Origin: Planctomycetota bacterium
Lineage (GTDB): Bacteria; Planctomycetota; UBA1135; GCA-002686595
Direction of reading: 5' to 3'
Length of the DNA: 37,267 nucleotides
Assembly: GCA_020638875.1 (NCBI GenBank)
Contig: JACKHS010000030.1
Span: forward strand, 1 to 37,267
Each line of letters starts with the position of its first letter. Position 1 is the first letter of the stretch. Under the pieces are notes generated by a model. That model was not told the origin of the DNA and ran no database searches. It saw only the letters and a program-made list of their open reading frames with translations. The position numbers were made by a program, and so were the translations under genes. Below are positions 1 to 7,489 of this stretch, piece after piece.

Positions 1-1591
1 CCGCCGCGGCCGTGAAGCCGCCGACGAAGTCGATCTGCTGGTAGACCGTGCGCGACTCGTCGAGGATCGCGTGCGCCTCGCGGTGGTCGGGGACGTGCGT
101 CCACGAGTTCACTCCGCCCACGCGCCCGCCCCCGAGCACTCGCTCGGGCAGCACGACGTGCCGCAGGTGCGAGCCGTTCGCCATCGTGTAGAAGAGCTCG
201 CCCTCGCGGTCGAAGTCGCAGCCCCAGGTGTTCGACCCGTACGAGCTGACGACCTCGATGGCGCTCCCGTCGGGCTTGAAGCGGAACAGGCCGTTGCCGA
301 CGTGCCCGAAGTCGCGGCCGGCGGCGTTCGTGACGTGGCGCGAGGCGTTGCCGCTGTAGCCCTGCGTGCCGTAGACCCAGCCGTCGCGGCCCCAGCGCAG
401 GTTCGAGATCACCGCGTGCGTGTCGCCGTAACCGAAGCCCGAGAAGAGCACCTCGCGCGTGTCGCAGCGCCCGTCCCCGTCGGTGTCGCGCAGCCACAAG
501 AGCTCGGGCGCCTGCGAGACGATCACGCCGTCCTCGTGCAGCACGAGGCTCGTCACGAGGTCGAGCCCGTCCGCGAAGACGGTGCTCGCGTCCATGCGCC
601 CGTCGCCGTCCTCGTCGCGCAGCACCAGCACCTCGTCGTGCGCCGGGACGCCGCTGAACTCCTGCTTGTAAGGGTAGCCCGGCGTGCACGCGACCCACAG
701 GCGCCCGCGCGCGTCCCAGTCGAGGCTGATCGGGTTCACGACCAGCGGCTCGGCGGCGACGAGCGACAGTTCGAAGTCGGGGTGCAGCACCATCGACTCG
801 TGCGCGCGCTCGGGCGCGGTCGGCCCGCCGGGCGGGTAGCGCAGCGCCTGCACCTCCTCCGGCGTGAGGAAGGTGTCCACGTCACGCCCGCCGGCCCACG
901 CGATGCCGCGCAGCGTCAACGCGCGGAAGCTCGGGTGCGAGAACGTCGTCCAGTAGTGGCCCTGGATGTTGACGAAGGCGCGGCCTTTCCCGCGCTCCAG
1001 CGTCCACATCTGCGGCTCGACGTCGAAGGGCGTGCGAAAGCTCGACATCAGGACTCGGGCCTGCGAGTCCATGTGCAGGTCGTAGTAGATCTCGTCCGCC
1101 AGGTCGTAGTTCGCGACGCCGCGCACGATCGGGTGGTCGTCATCGACGACGTAGAGGCCCTGCTTCTCGATCAGCCACTTGGAGTGGCCGTGCTCCCAGG
1201 CGCCGCCGATCACCGTCTGGTACCAGCCCGGCTCCTCGCCGCACACGCCGTCGTGCAGCACGGCGATGCCGCCGCCGCGCTCGAGGAAGCTTTCGAGCGC
1301 GGCGCGGTCCTCGCCGCGCACGGTGCCCGCCTCGGCCGCGTACACGACGAGCACGTCACAGCGCTCGAGCTCCTCGGGCGTGGGGTGGCGCAGCGCGCCC
1401 TCGACCACCGCGCCGCGCGCGCGCAGCAGCGCGCTCCACTCGGTCAGCCACTTCTCATGCTCGTGCTCTCCGGGACCGTGGGTCTTCGGGCCGCCGCGCA
1501 GGAACAGGCGCAGCGGCGCCTCGCTTCCTCGGGCGAGGCCGACGACGGACAGCAGGCACAGGAACAGCGCGGGGAGCAGGCGGCGGTGCAT
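1..1591 (-). CDS. ThuA domain / PVC-type dehydrogenase fusion protein (C-terminus cut by window)
   Basis: The start at 1591 is preceded by GGAGAT and opens a signal peptide (MHRRLLPALFLCLLSVVGLA), so the product is exported. Residues about 27-250 form a ThuA domain (LFLRGGPKTHGPGEHEHE, later a HYWTTFSHPSFRALTLRGI stretch), a glutamine-amidotransferase-like fold found in sugar-utilisation proteins. From about residue 265 it continues into the PVC-type membrane-bound dehydrogenase beta-propeller (LHPDFELSLVAAEPLVVNP, GRLWVACTPGYPY, RDEDGDGRMD, WGRDGWVYGTQGYSGN). That domain is related to PQQ-type sugar dehydrogenases and is strongly expanded in Planctomycetes and relatives. About 530 codons are present and the reading frame runs off the left edge, so any C-terminal cytochrome or heme-binding part cannot be seen. 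A role in periplasmic sugar oxidation is inferred from the family; the substrate is unknown. Confidence 0.88.
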   Translation of the reverse strand, partial: MHRRLLPALFLCLLSVVGLARGSEAPLRLFLRGGPKTHGPGEHEHEKWLTEWSALLRARGAVVEGALRHPTPEELERCDVLVVYAAEAGTVRGEDRAALESFLERGGGIAVLHDGVCGEEPGWYQTVIGGAWEHGHSKWLIEKQGLYVVDDDHPIVRGVANYDLADEIYYDLHMDSQARVLMSSFRTPFDVEPQMWTLERGKGRAFVNIQGHYWTTFSHPSFRALTLRGIAWAGGRDVDTFLTPEEVQALRYPPGGPTAPERAHESMVLHPDFELSLVAAEPLVVNPISLDWDARGRLWVACTPGYPYKQEFSGVPAHDEVLVLRDEDGDGRMDASTVFADGLDLVTSLVLHEDGVIVSQAPELLWLRDTDGDGRCDTREVLFSGFGYGDTHAVISNLRWGRDGWVYGTQGYSGNASRHVTNAAGRDFGHVGNGLFRFKPDGSAIEVVSSYGSNTWGCDFDREGELFYTMANGSHLRHVVLPERVLGGGRVGGVNSWTHVPDHREAHAILDESRTVYQQIDFVGGFTAAA

Positions 1592-1656
1592 GGGGATCTC
1601 CGATCGAGGGGAGCGCGCAGCCTACCCCGCGTCCGCGCACGTCCCTCGAAGAAAGG

Positions 1657-1683
1657 GCCCCCGCGGCACCTTGCCGCGGGGGC
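1657..1683 (-). terminator. Hairpin terminator between the repeat protein gene and the ThuA gene
   Basis: There is a perfect 12-bp stem (GCCCCCGCGGCA at 1657-1668 with its complement at 1672-1683) around a 3-nt loop. Read on the minus strand it lies about 50 nt after the stop at 1736 and is followed by CCTTTCTTC, a modest T-rich tail. A second 9-bp inverted repeat (CGAGCCGGT 1688-1696, complement 1711-1719) lies just before it. Together they suggest transcription of the upstream small gene stops here. Confidence 0.6.
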
Positions 1684-1735
1684 ACACCGAGCCGGTCCCC
1701 ATCCGACACCACCGGCTCGTTGCTCGGACAGGCTC

Positions 1736-2185
1736 CTAGCGCGTCTCCCAGTGGGCGTCGACCCACACGCGCTCGCAGCGCGTCTCGTAGTGACCCGGGT
1801 CCTGCACCGTGCGGTAGTGACCCGCGCAGACGAGCGCCTGGAAAGGCCGGCCGCAGAGGTCGATGCGCGTCTCGTACACCGCCGGCACCCACTCCTGGCG
1901 CACGACGCCGGGGACGAAGACCTGGCGCTCGACCGTCTCGTAGCGACCGGGCACCCACACGCGTCGCGGGACGACCGGCGGGCAGGCCTCGCGCCGTTCG
2001 TAGCGCGGCGCGTGGTGCCTGTCGAAGCGACCGTGGCGCGAGCCGAGCTCGAGGTGCAGCGACGCGCCGGGGCCGCGCAGATCGACGCCGACGCCCACCT
2101 GCACGGAGCGTTGGGCGTCGGCGTTCGGGGCCAGGGCGGCGAGGCCGAGGAGCAGGGCGGAGAGAGCGAAGCTACGGGCGAACAT
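1736..2185 (-). CDS. Small secreted protein with W-x-P-G-x-Y-E type repeats
   Basis: This is a 149-residue protein with a clear signal peptide (hydrophobic core SALLLGLAALA, cleavage near NADAQ). The mature part begins with a short beta-like stretch (VQVGVGVDLRGPGASLHLEL). It then carries a run of related short repeats, WVPGRYETVERQV, FVPGVVRQEWVPAVYETR, GHYRTVQDPGHYETR and WVDAHWETR. Similar aromatic-rich repeats occur in small exported proteins of proteobacteria and planctomycetes (WXXGXXE or YXWV type) whose role is unknown. It precedes the ThuA gene on the same strand but a hairpin separates them, so co-transcription is doubtful. I assign no function. Confidence 0.75.
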   Translation of the reverse strand: MFARSFALSALLLGLAALAPNADAQRSVQVGVGVDLRGPGASLHLELGSRHGRFDRHHAPRYERREACPPVVPRRVWVPGRYETVERQVFVPGVVRQEWVPAVYETRIDLCGRPFQALVCAGHYRTVQDPGHYETRCERVWVDAHWETR

Positions 2186-2454
2186 GAGAGCCTCCTCGTG
2201 TCAGGGGGGGTGGGGGGAGGGAGCGGGCGTCGCGACCTGCCGCGAAGCGCGCCGTCCCGCGACGGGCGCCCACAGCGCACGCGGCGTGCCAGCGTCACGC
2301 GGCGCGCCGAGAATCCGGGCGCGTGGCGTCGCGGCAGGCGTCCGGCGCGTTCGCAGACGCGGGGACTCGGCGGCGGGCGCCGCGCGGTGCCCATCGCGGA
2401 GGACGGCGTGACCACGCTCGCGGTCAGGCGCCGCGCGCGCTAGCCTCGCGCACC

Positions 2455-3062
2455 ATGCGCCGCGCTCTCCCGCTCGTCCTCGCGCTCGGCGCGTGCGCCG
2501 GTCAGGTCCCCACCGAGCGGGCCGCGCCGCCCGAGCTCGCCCCGCGGCCCGCGGCGCCGCGGCCGTGAGCGGCGAGATGGCGCGCCTCGCCGCGCTGGCC
2601 GGCACGTGGAGCGTCGAGGTCCGCGACCTCGTCGGTGACGGCGGCGTGCTGGCCACGGGCCGCGCCGAGATCCGGGCGGAGCTCGGCGGCCGCAGCCTCG
2701 TGTTCGCGCTCGACCTCGTGCGCGACGGCGCGCCGCTGGCCGCGCGCGGCGTGCTGGCCTACGACGCGCGCAGCGAGCGCTACCAGCTGCTCTGGCACAG
2801 CGAGCTCGCGCCCGCGCTGCGCGTGGCCGAGGGCCGCGGCGACGTGCGTCGCGAGGGCCTGGTGCTCGAGGCCGCCGAGCGCGACCCCGAGAGCGGCGCC
2901 CTCGCGCGCGCACGCACCGCGCTGCGCCTCGCGGGCGACGACCGCCTCGAGCTCACGCAGCTCGGCCAGGACCCCGCGAGCGGCGCGTGGCGCGCGCTGC
3001 AGCGCACGACCTACTCGCGCGTCAGCTCCGCCGCAGCCAGCGCCGCGCCACCGCCGAGGTGA
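2455..3062 (+). CDS. DUF1579-like lipoprotein, split by a frame break near 2565
   Basis: A lipoprotein signal starts at ATG 2455 (MRRALPLVLALGACAGQ, lipobox LGAC) but that frame stops at 2568. The body is in another frame from about 2570 to 3062 and begins MARLAALAGTWSVEVRDL. It has the A-x-LAGTW start, RSLVFALDL strands and AYDARSERYQLLW motif expected of the DUF1579/lipocalin-like small-molecule binding fold. Joining the two frames gives one exported lipoprotein of about 200 residues, so a one-base indel in the GC-rich linker (proline/alanine codons) is the simplest reading. An internal start at ATG 2577 is the alternative. Its 3' end overlaps the convergent permease gene by 41 bp. The ligand is unknown. 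Confidence 0.65.
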
Positions 3063-3960
3063 GGTCGGCCAGCAGCACGAGCAGCACGCCGAGGCCGACC
3101 AGGAACACCATCTCGTCGTAGAACTGCCGCGTGCGCGCGTCCTGGATCCAGTAGCCCAGCGACACGACGCCGAGCATGCCCAGCACGGTCGCCTCGCGCA
3201 CGCAGGTCTCGAAGCGGTAGAAGAAGTAGAGCAGGAAGCGGCCGAGCGCCATCGGTACGGCCGCGAAGAGCAGCACCCCGCGGCGGCGCGCGCCCAGGCC
3301 GGCCAGGGCGCGCAGCGGCGCGGGCTCGAGGTTCTCGAGCGTCTCGCCGGTCAGCCGTCCGAGGATGCCGCCGTTGTGCAGCGCGAGCGCCAGCACCGCG
3401 GGCCAGGCCGTGTCGGAGCCCAGCACGGCGAGCAGCAGGAAGGCGAGCACGTACTCGGGCACCGCGCGCATGAGGATGGCGAGGCCGCGCGCGGTCCAGC
3501 GCAGGGTGACGAAGAGCGGCGCGCGGCGCGCGGCGTCGTGGCGCGGCGGCTCGCCGAACGGCGCCGCGGCGGTGACGTTGCGCGCGGCGAGCGGCGCCAC
3601 CAGCCAGGCGATCGCGCCGGCGAGCACGATCGCGGCGACCGAGATCCACAGCGTGGCGAGCGTCGCCGACGCGCCCACCTCGCGCCAGCGCGCGAGGGCC
3701 CAGCGCGCGTAGGCGCCGAGGTCGCCCGCGCGCCCGGCCAGGTCGTGCGGCCACACCTCGTCCGCGACGAAGGCGCGCAGGTTGGCCAGGCGGCGCGCCG
3801 TGAGGAAGTCCGCCAGCGCGACGTCGCCCGCGAGCCACGCGTACGCGGCCAGGAGCGCGAGCGCGACCACGCTCCAGCGCAGCGCGCGGCTGCGCGGCCG
3901 GGCGCTGCGCAGGCGCTGCACCTCGCGCCAGCGGGCGTCGCTCGGGGCGTGCGCGCTCAC
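3022..3960 (-). CDS. Phosphonate/selenate-type ABC transporter permease 2 (PhnE-like)
   Basis: This is an inner-membrane permease of the PhnE class (binding-protein-dependent transport, 312 residues). The start is a GTG at 3960 that overlaps the stop of the upstream permease (GTGA), so the two are translationally coupled. Hydrophobic segments include ALRWSVVALALLAAYAWLAG near the N-terminus, LATLWISVAAIVLAGAIAWL, AVPEYVLAFLLLAVLG and a C-terminal MVFLVGLGVLLVLLADL. The cytoplasmic EAA-like loop (GETLENLEPAPLRALAGLGA) is where the ATPase docks, and the FFYRFETCVREATVLGMLG stretch is typical of PhnE. It should pair with permease 1 as a heterodimeric channel. Its end converges on and overlaps the DUF1579 gene. 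Confidence 0.85.
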   Translation of the reverse strand: MSAHAPSDARWREVQRLRSARPRSRALRWSVVALALLAAYAWLAGDVALADFLTARRLANLRAFVADEVWPHDLAGRAGDLGAYARWALARWREVGASATLATLWISVAAIVLAGAIAWLVAPLAARNVTAAAPFGEPPRHDAARRAPLFVTLRWTARGLAILMRAVPEYVLAFLLLAVLGSDTAWPAVLALALHNGGILGRLTGETLENLEPAPLRALAGLGARRRGVLLFAAVPMALGRFLLYFFYRFETCVREATVLGMLGVVSLGYWIQDARTRQFYDEMVFLVGLGVLLVLLADLTSAVARRWLRRS

Positions 3961-4832
3961 CGCATCACCACCTTGCGCCGCAACGCGCCGCTCCAGACCT
4001 CGAGCGCGACGACGAGCGCGATCAGCGCCCACAGGTAGCTCCACGTCTCGCGGTAGTGCTTGTTCGCGAACGCGAGCTGGAGGAAGTAGCCGAGCGTGGG
4101 GAAGCCGAAGAAGCCCAGGATGGCCGACGAGCGCACCGCGCACTCGAAGCGGTAGAAGGCGTAGGCGGCCATGTCCGGCAGCGCGCGCGGCAGCAGGCCG
4201 AACAGGAACACCTGCACGCCGCTGGCGCCGCTCGCGCGCAGCGCCGCGGCGGAGGTGCGCGGGCACTCGTCGAGCATGTCGCTGAAGACCTTCGCGAGCG
4301 TGCCGGCGTAGGGGATGGCGATCGCGCACACGGCCGAGAAGCTGTTCAGCCCCATCGCGGCGAGCAGCAGCACCGCCCACAGGAGCTCGTGCACCGCGCG
4401 CATCACCGCGATGACGCCGCGCAAGGCGACGTGCAGCGAGGGCGCGCCGACGCGCCGCAGGAGGCGCGCGCCGAGCCCCGCGCGGGCGCCGGCGCCCTCG
4501 CTCCACCACGCCGTGGCGGTGGCGAAGCCGAGCAGCGTGCCGAGGAGCAGCGCCAGGCTCATGCCGGCGGCGGCGAAGACCACGGTCAGGCGCAGCGCCT
4601 CGAGCACCTTGGCGAGCAGCGGCGGGCTGCCGGGCGGCGGCGCGACCTCGTAGTCGAGCGCCGGCCGCAGCGCCGCGCCGCAGAACTCGCCCAGCACCGC
4701 CGTGCCGTTGCCGCGCGGCACGAGGTCGCCGAGGTGCAGGCCCGCGCCGAACCACGCCAGCAGGCCGGCGAGGAGCAGCGCCGCGAGCAGCGTGGCGCGC
4801 GGCGCGCGGCGGGGGGCGAAGCGGGCGGTCAC
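3957..4832 (-). CDS. Phosphonate/selenate-type ABC transporter permease 1 (PhnE-like)
   Basis: This is a 291-residue permease. I chose the GTG at 4832 (VTARFAPRRAPRATLLAALL) because it lies 5 nt after the ATPase stop; longer in-frame starts would overlap the ATPase gene by about 90 bp. Membrane segments include LLAALLLAGLLAWFGAGLHL, LRLTVVFAAAGMSLALLLGT, LLWAVLLLAAMG and SYLWALIALVVALEVW. The EAA-like loop SDMLDECPRTSAAALRASGA and the following FYRFECAVRSSAILGFFGFP are diagnostic of the PhnE family. With permease 2 it forms the membrane channel of the importer. Gene order is binding protein, ATPase, permease, permease, as in phosphonate and selenate type operons. Confidence 0.86.
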   Translation of the reverse strand: MTARFAPRRAPRATLLAALLLAGLLAWFGAGLHLGDLVPRGNGTAVLGEFCGAALRPALDYEVAPPPGSPPLLAKVLEALRLTVVFAAAGMSLALLLGTLLGFATATAWWSEGAGARAGLGARLLRRVGAPSLHVALRGVIAVMRAVHELLWAVLLLAAMGLNSFSAVCAIAIPYAGTLAKVFSDMLDECPRTSAAALRASGASGVQVFLFGLLPRALPDMAAYAFYRFECAVRSSAILGFFGFPTLGYFLQLAFANKHYRETWSYLWALIALVVALEVWSGALRRKVVMR

Positions 4833-4837
4833 GGGGA

Positions 4838-5626
4838 CTAGACGGAGGTCTCGAGCGGCGCGGCGTCGACTCGATAGAGCGTCTCGAGCTCGCGCGCGTC
4901 GGTCTCGCCCGACGGGCGGTCGAAGCACAGCCGCCCGGCGCGCAGCGCCACGAGTCGCGGCACCAGCGCGCGCGCCAGCTCGAGGTCGTGCAGGCTGAGG
5001 ATCAGCGTCAGGCCGCGCTCGCGCGCGAGGTCGACGAGCAGCTCGAGCGTCTCGCGCGCGCGGCCGGGGTCGAGCGAGGCCAGCGGCTCGTCGGCCAGCA
5101 GCGCGCCGGGCTCCTGGTAGAGCGCGCGCGCCACGGCGACGCGCTGCTGCTGGCCGCCGGACAGCGCGTCGACGCGCTCGTACAGCTTGTCCGCGATGCC
5201 GAGCCGCTCGAGCAGCGCGTGCACCTCCTCGAGCTCGGCGCGCGAGGGCGCCGCCATGGTCTTCAGCGACGCGAACAGGCCCTGGCGGCCGAGGCGCCCG
5301 GCCAGCACGTTGTGCAGGACGCGCAGGTTGGGCACCAGGCCGAAGTGCTGCGGCACGTGGCCGAGGCGCGTGCGCAGGGCGCGCAGCTCGCGCGCGCCGA
5401 GCGTGGCGAGGTCGCGGCCGTCGACGAGGACGGCGCCCGACGTGGGCACGAGGCGACCGTTGAGCAGGCCGAGCAACGAGGTCTTGCCGGCGCCGCTGGG
5501 ACCGATCAGCGCGAGGATCTCGCCGGGGTCGACGACGAGGTCGACCCCGCTGAGCGCCACGGTGCCCGGGAACGCGAGGCCCGCAGCGCGGAGCTCGAAG
5601 CCGATCGCTCGCGCGCGCGCCTGCAA
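4838..5626 (-). CDS. Phosphonate/selenate-type ABC transporter ATP-binding protein (PhnC-like)
   Basis: This is the 262-residue ATPase that powers the importer. It has Walker A GPSGAGKT (about 43-50), Q-loop region RLGHVPQHFGLVPNLRVL, the signature LSGGQQQRVAVARAL, Walker B ALLADEPLASLDP and the H-loop LILSLHDLELA. The VLHNVLAGRLGR stretch and the LARERGLTLILSLHDLELA spacing are PhnC-like. The probable start is a TTG at 5626, four bases after the stop of the binding-protein gene; no good Shine-Dalgarno sequence is visible, which fits coupling to the upstream gene. The next gene starts 5 nt downstream of its stop. Confidence 0.9.
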   Translation of the reverse strand: MQARARAIGFELRAAGLAFPGTVALSGVDLVVDPGEILALIGPSGAGKTSLLGLLNGRLVPTSGAVLVDGRDLATLGARELRALRTRLGHVPQHFGLVPNLRVLHNVLAGRLGRQGLFASLKTMAAPSRAELEEVHALLERLGIADKLYERVDALSGGQQQRVAVARALYQEPGALLADEPLASLDPGRARETLELLVDLARERGLTLILSLHDLELARALVPRLVALRAGRLCFDRPSGETDARELETLYRVDAAPLETSV

Positions 5627-5630
5627 CGGA

Positions 5631-6536
5631 TCAGCGGACGAGGTCGAGGTCCTTGGCGAGCTCCGCCAGGGCGGCGAAGTCCGCGTTCGAGGCCTTCACG
5701 AGCCCTTCCTCGCGCATCAGCGCGGCGAGCAGGTCCTCGTCCTTCATGCCCACGAGGGCGGCCTGCAGCTTGTCGACGAAGCCCGCGCCGAACTGCGCGT
5801 CGAGCGCCGGGTGCGCGTTCCAGGAGTAGTCCGCGTAGGGCGGCGTCTCCCAGATCACGAAGCACTTGGCGGGGTCGATCTCGCCCGCGGCGACCTTCGT
5901 CTCGTACGTCTTGTAGGAGAGCACGCCGGCGTCGAAGGTGCCGTCCTGCACGAGCTGCCACGTCGCGTCGTGGTTGCCGGAGAACTTCATCTCGCTGCCG
6001 AAGAAGGCCGCGGGCGACTTCCCGGTGTGCTGCCGGATCCAGTACTCCGGCATCATGCGCCCGGAGGTCGAGGACGCCGAGCCGAAGGTGAAGCGCTTGC
6101 CCGCGAGCTCCATCGGGAACTCCGCGGAGGGCTTCAAGCCGCTCTGCGCGTTGGCGATGAAGTAGCTCTTGTACTGCGGGTCGACCACGCCGAACGCGAT
6201 CGCGCGCGCGCCGGGCACGGCCTGACGCGCCTGCACGCCGGTGAGACCTCCGAACCACGAGAGCAGGATGTCCCCGTTCTTGAAGGCCTCGACCGAGGCG
6301 CCGTAGTCGGCGACGGGCACGTACTCGACGGGGACGCCCAGCTCGCCGGAGAGGTACGCCGCCACGCGGTCGAAGCCCGCGATCATCTCGGCGGTGTTCT
6401 CGCCCGGGATGGCGGTGAAGCGCAGCGGCTGCGCGGCGTCCACGGCGGTGGAGCAACTCGGCGCCGCGGCGAGCGCGGCCAGGCCCAGCGCGGCGGCGAC
6501 GAGACCGCGGCGCGTGAGTCGTCGAGTTCCAGTCAT
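5631..6536 (-). CDS. ABC transporter substrate-binding protein, PhnD family, putative selenate-type
   Basis: This is a 301-residue exported binding protein of the PhnD/PtxB superfamily. The N-terminus has twin arginines (TRRLTRRGLVAAALGLAAL) and a lipobox-like AAPSC, so it is probably a lipoprotein. The mature protein reads LRFTAIPGENTAEMIAGFDR, VPVEYVPVADYGASVEAFKN, LSWFGGLTGVQARQAVPGAR, SYFIANAQSGL, FGSASSTSGRMMPEYWIR and KFSGNHDATWQLVQDGTFDA. From memory the WFGG(L)(S/T)GVQAR and FGS..STSGR.MPEY motifs match the clade annotated as putative selenate ABC transporter binding proteins rather than classic phosphonate PhnD. The ligand is therefore probably an oxyanion such as selenate, but phosphonate or phosphite cannot be excluded. 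It is divergent from the molybdenum hydroxylase operon. Confidence 0.85.
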   Translation of the reverse strand: MTGTRRLTRRGLVAAALGLAALAAAPSCSTAVDAAQPLRFTAIPGENTAEMIAGFDRVAAYLSGELGVPVEYVPVADYGASVEAFKNGDILLSWFGGLTGVQARQAVPGARAIAFGVVDPQYKSYFIANAQSGLKPSAEFPMELAGKRFTFGSASSTSGRMMPEYWIRQHTGKSPAAFFGSEMKFSGNHDATWQLVQDGTFDAGVLSYKTYETKVAAGEIDPAKCFVIWETPPYADYSWNAHPALDAQFGAGFVDKLQAALVGMKDEDLLAALMREEGLVKASNADFAALAELAKDLDLVR

Positions 6537-6838
6537 GTCGATGCGTCCGGTGCGGCCTCGGGGCGATCGGCGGCCACGCGGCGGGCCGGACGCGCGCGGG
6601 CGGCGAGGCTCGCGGCGGAGCGAGCGGCGCGCAGTCTAGCCCGGTCGATTCACGAAGGCGTGCGCCAGGCACAGCAACTCGGTCCCTGGTGGTGCTTCGC
6701 GGACCTTGGCGACGCCGACGACCGGGCTCTTACCCGGGCGGACCTCACGCGCCTTCCGCCGCACCCGCGCAAGGCCTAGACTCGGAGCGCGCCGCGGCCG
6801 CGCGCGAGCGCCTCCGCGATCCCACACCGCAGCCACCG
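6537..6838. promoter_or_regulatory. Divergent promoter region between the importer and the molybdenum hydroxylase operons
   Basis: This 302-bp spacer holds no credible gene. A TAGACT hexamer (4 of 6 to the -10 consensus) occurs on the plus strand at 6777-6782, 57 nt before the hydroxylase ATG. Another occurs on the minus strand at 6638-6633, 97 nt before the importer's first gene. No clear -35 was found for either. A short inverted repeat CCGGG-ctctta-CCCGG lies near 6723-6738. I did not recognise a Moco riboswitch. Confidence 0.35.
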
Positions 6839-7489
6839 ATGAAGCGACCTCCTCGCCCGCAGGCGCGTACTTCCGAAGCGTCTCCCACCCTCAGTCGCCG
6901 CACGTTCCTCAAGGGCGCCGGGGGCGTCGCCGCCAGCGGCGTGCTGGCGCGCGAGGCGCTCGCGAACGCCGAGCCGAGCGGACCGCCGCGCGCGGACGCC
7001 GAGGTGCTCGAGGGGCCGGTCGAGGTCGAGTTCGCGCTCAACGGCGTCGCGACGAAGGTGACGGTCGAGCCGCGCACCACGCTGCTCAACGCGTTGCGCG
7101 TGCACCTCGAGACCCCGCACACCGGCGCGAAGGAGGTCTGCGACCGCGGCACGTGCGGCGCGTGCACCGTGCTGCTCGACGACGAGCCGATCTACGCGTG
7201 CATGACGCTCGCCGTGCGCGCGCACGGCCGCAGCGTGCGCACCGTCGAGGGCCTCGCGAGCGGCGACGAGCTGACCGCGGTCCAGCGCGAGATGGTCGCG
7301 AGCGACGGCATGATGTGCGGCTTCTGCACGCCGGGCTTCGTGATGAGCATGACCGCGTGCCTCGAGAAGAACCCCGACGCGACCGAGCAGGAGCTGCGCG
7401 AGGCTTGCCGCGGCAACCTCTGCCGCTGCGGCACCTACCCGCACGTCTTCGAGGCCGGGATGCGCGTGGCGCGCGGAGGTGCGCGGTGA
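6839..7489 (+). CDS. Tat-exported [2Fe-2S] subunit of xanthine dehydrogenase-family molybdenum hydroxylase
   Basis: This is a 216-residue electron-transfer subunit. The start at ATG 6839 gives a Tat signal (SRRTFLKGAGG, residues 19-29, cleavage near ALANA about 42), so the complex works in the periplasm like the PaoABC (YagTSR) aldehyde oxidoreductase. The plant-type 2Fe-2S cluster is bound by C101, C106, C109 and C121 (KEVCDRGTCGACTV, YACMTLA). The second cluster is bound by C160, C163, C195 and C197 (MMCGFCTPGF, CRGNLCRCGTY). Its stop overlaps the GTG start of the molybdopterin subunit. It passes electrons from the Mo centre to the FAD subunit. The substrate class (aldehyde or N-heterocycle) cannot be told from this subunit. 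Confidence 0.93.
   Translation: MKRPPRPQARTSEASPTLSRRTFLKGAGGVAASGVLAREALANAEPSGPPRADAEVLEGPVEVEFALNGVATKVTVEPRTTLLNALRVHLETPHTGAKEVCDRGTCGACTVLLDDEPIYACMTLAVRAHGRSVRTVEGLASGDELTAVQREMVASDGMMCGFCTPGFVMSMTACLEKNPDATEQELREACRGNLCRCGTYPHVFEAGMRVARGGAR

Noticed and set aside
71..2443. A 790-codon plus-strand open frame
   Set aside because: It is the mirror of the ThuA gene and the small repeat protein on the other strand; the translation is Val/Ala/Arg low complexity without any domain.
6723..6738. CCGGG-ctctta-CCCGG inverted repeat before the hydroxylase operon, considered as part of a Moco riboswitch
   Set aside because: Only 5 bp and none of the conserved Moco RNA motif could be found around it.
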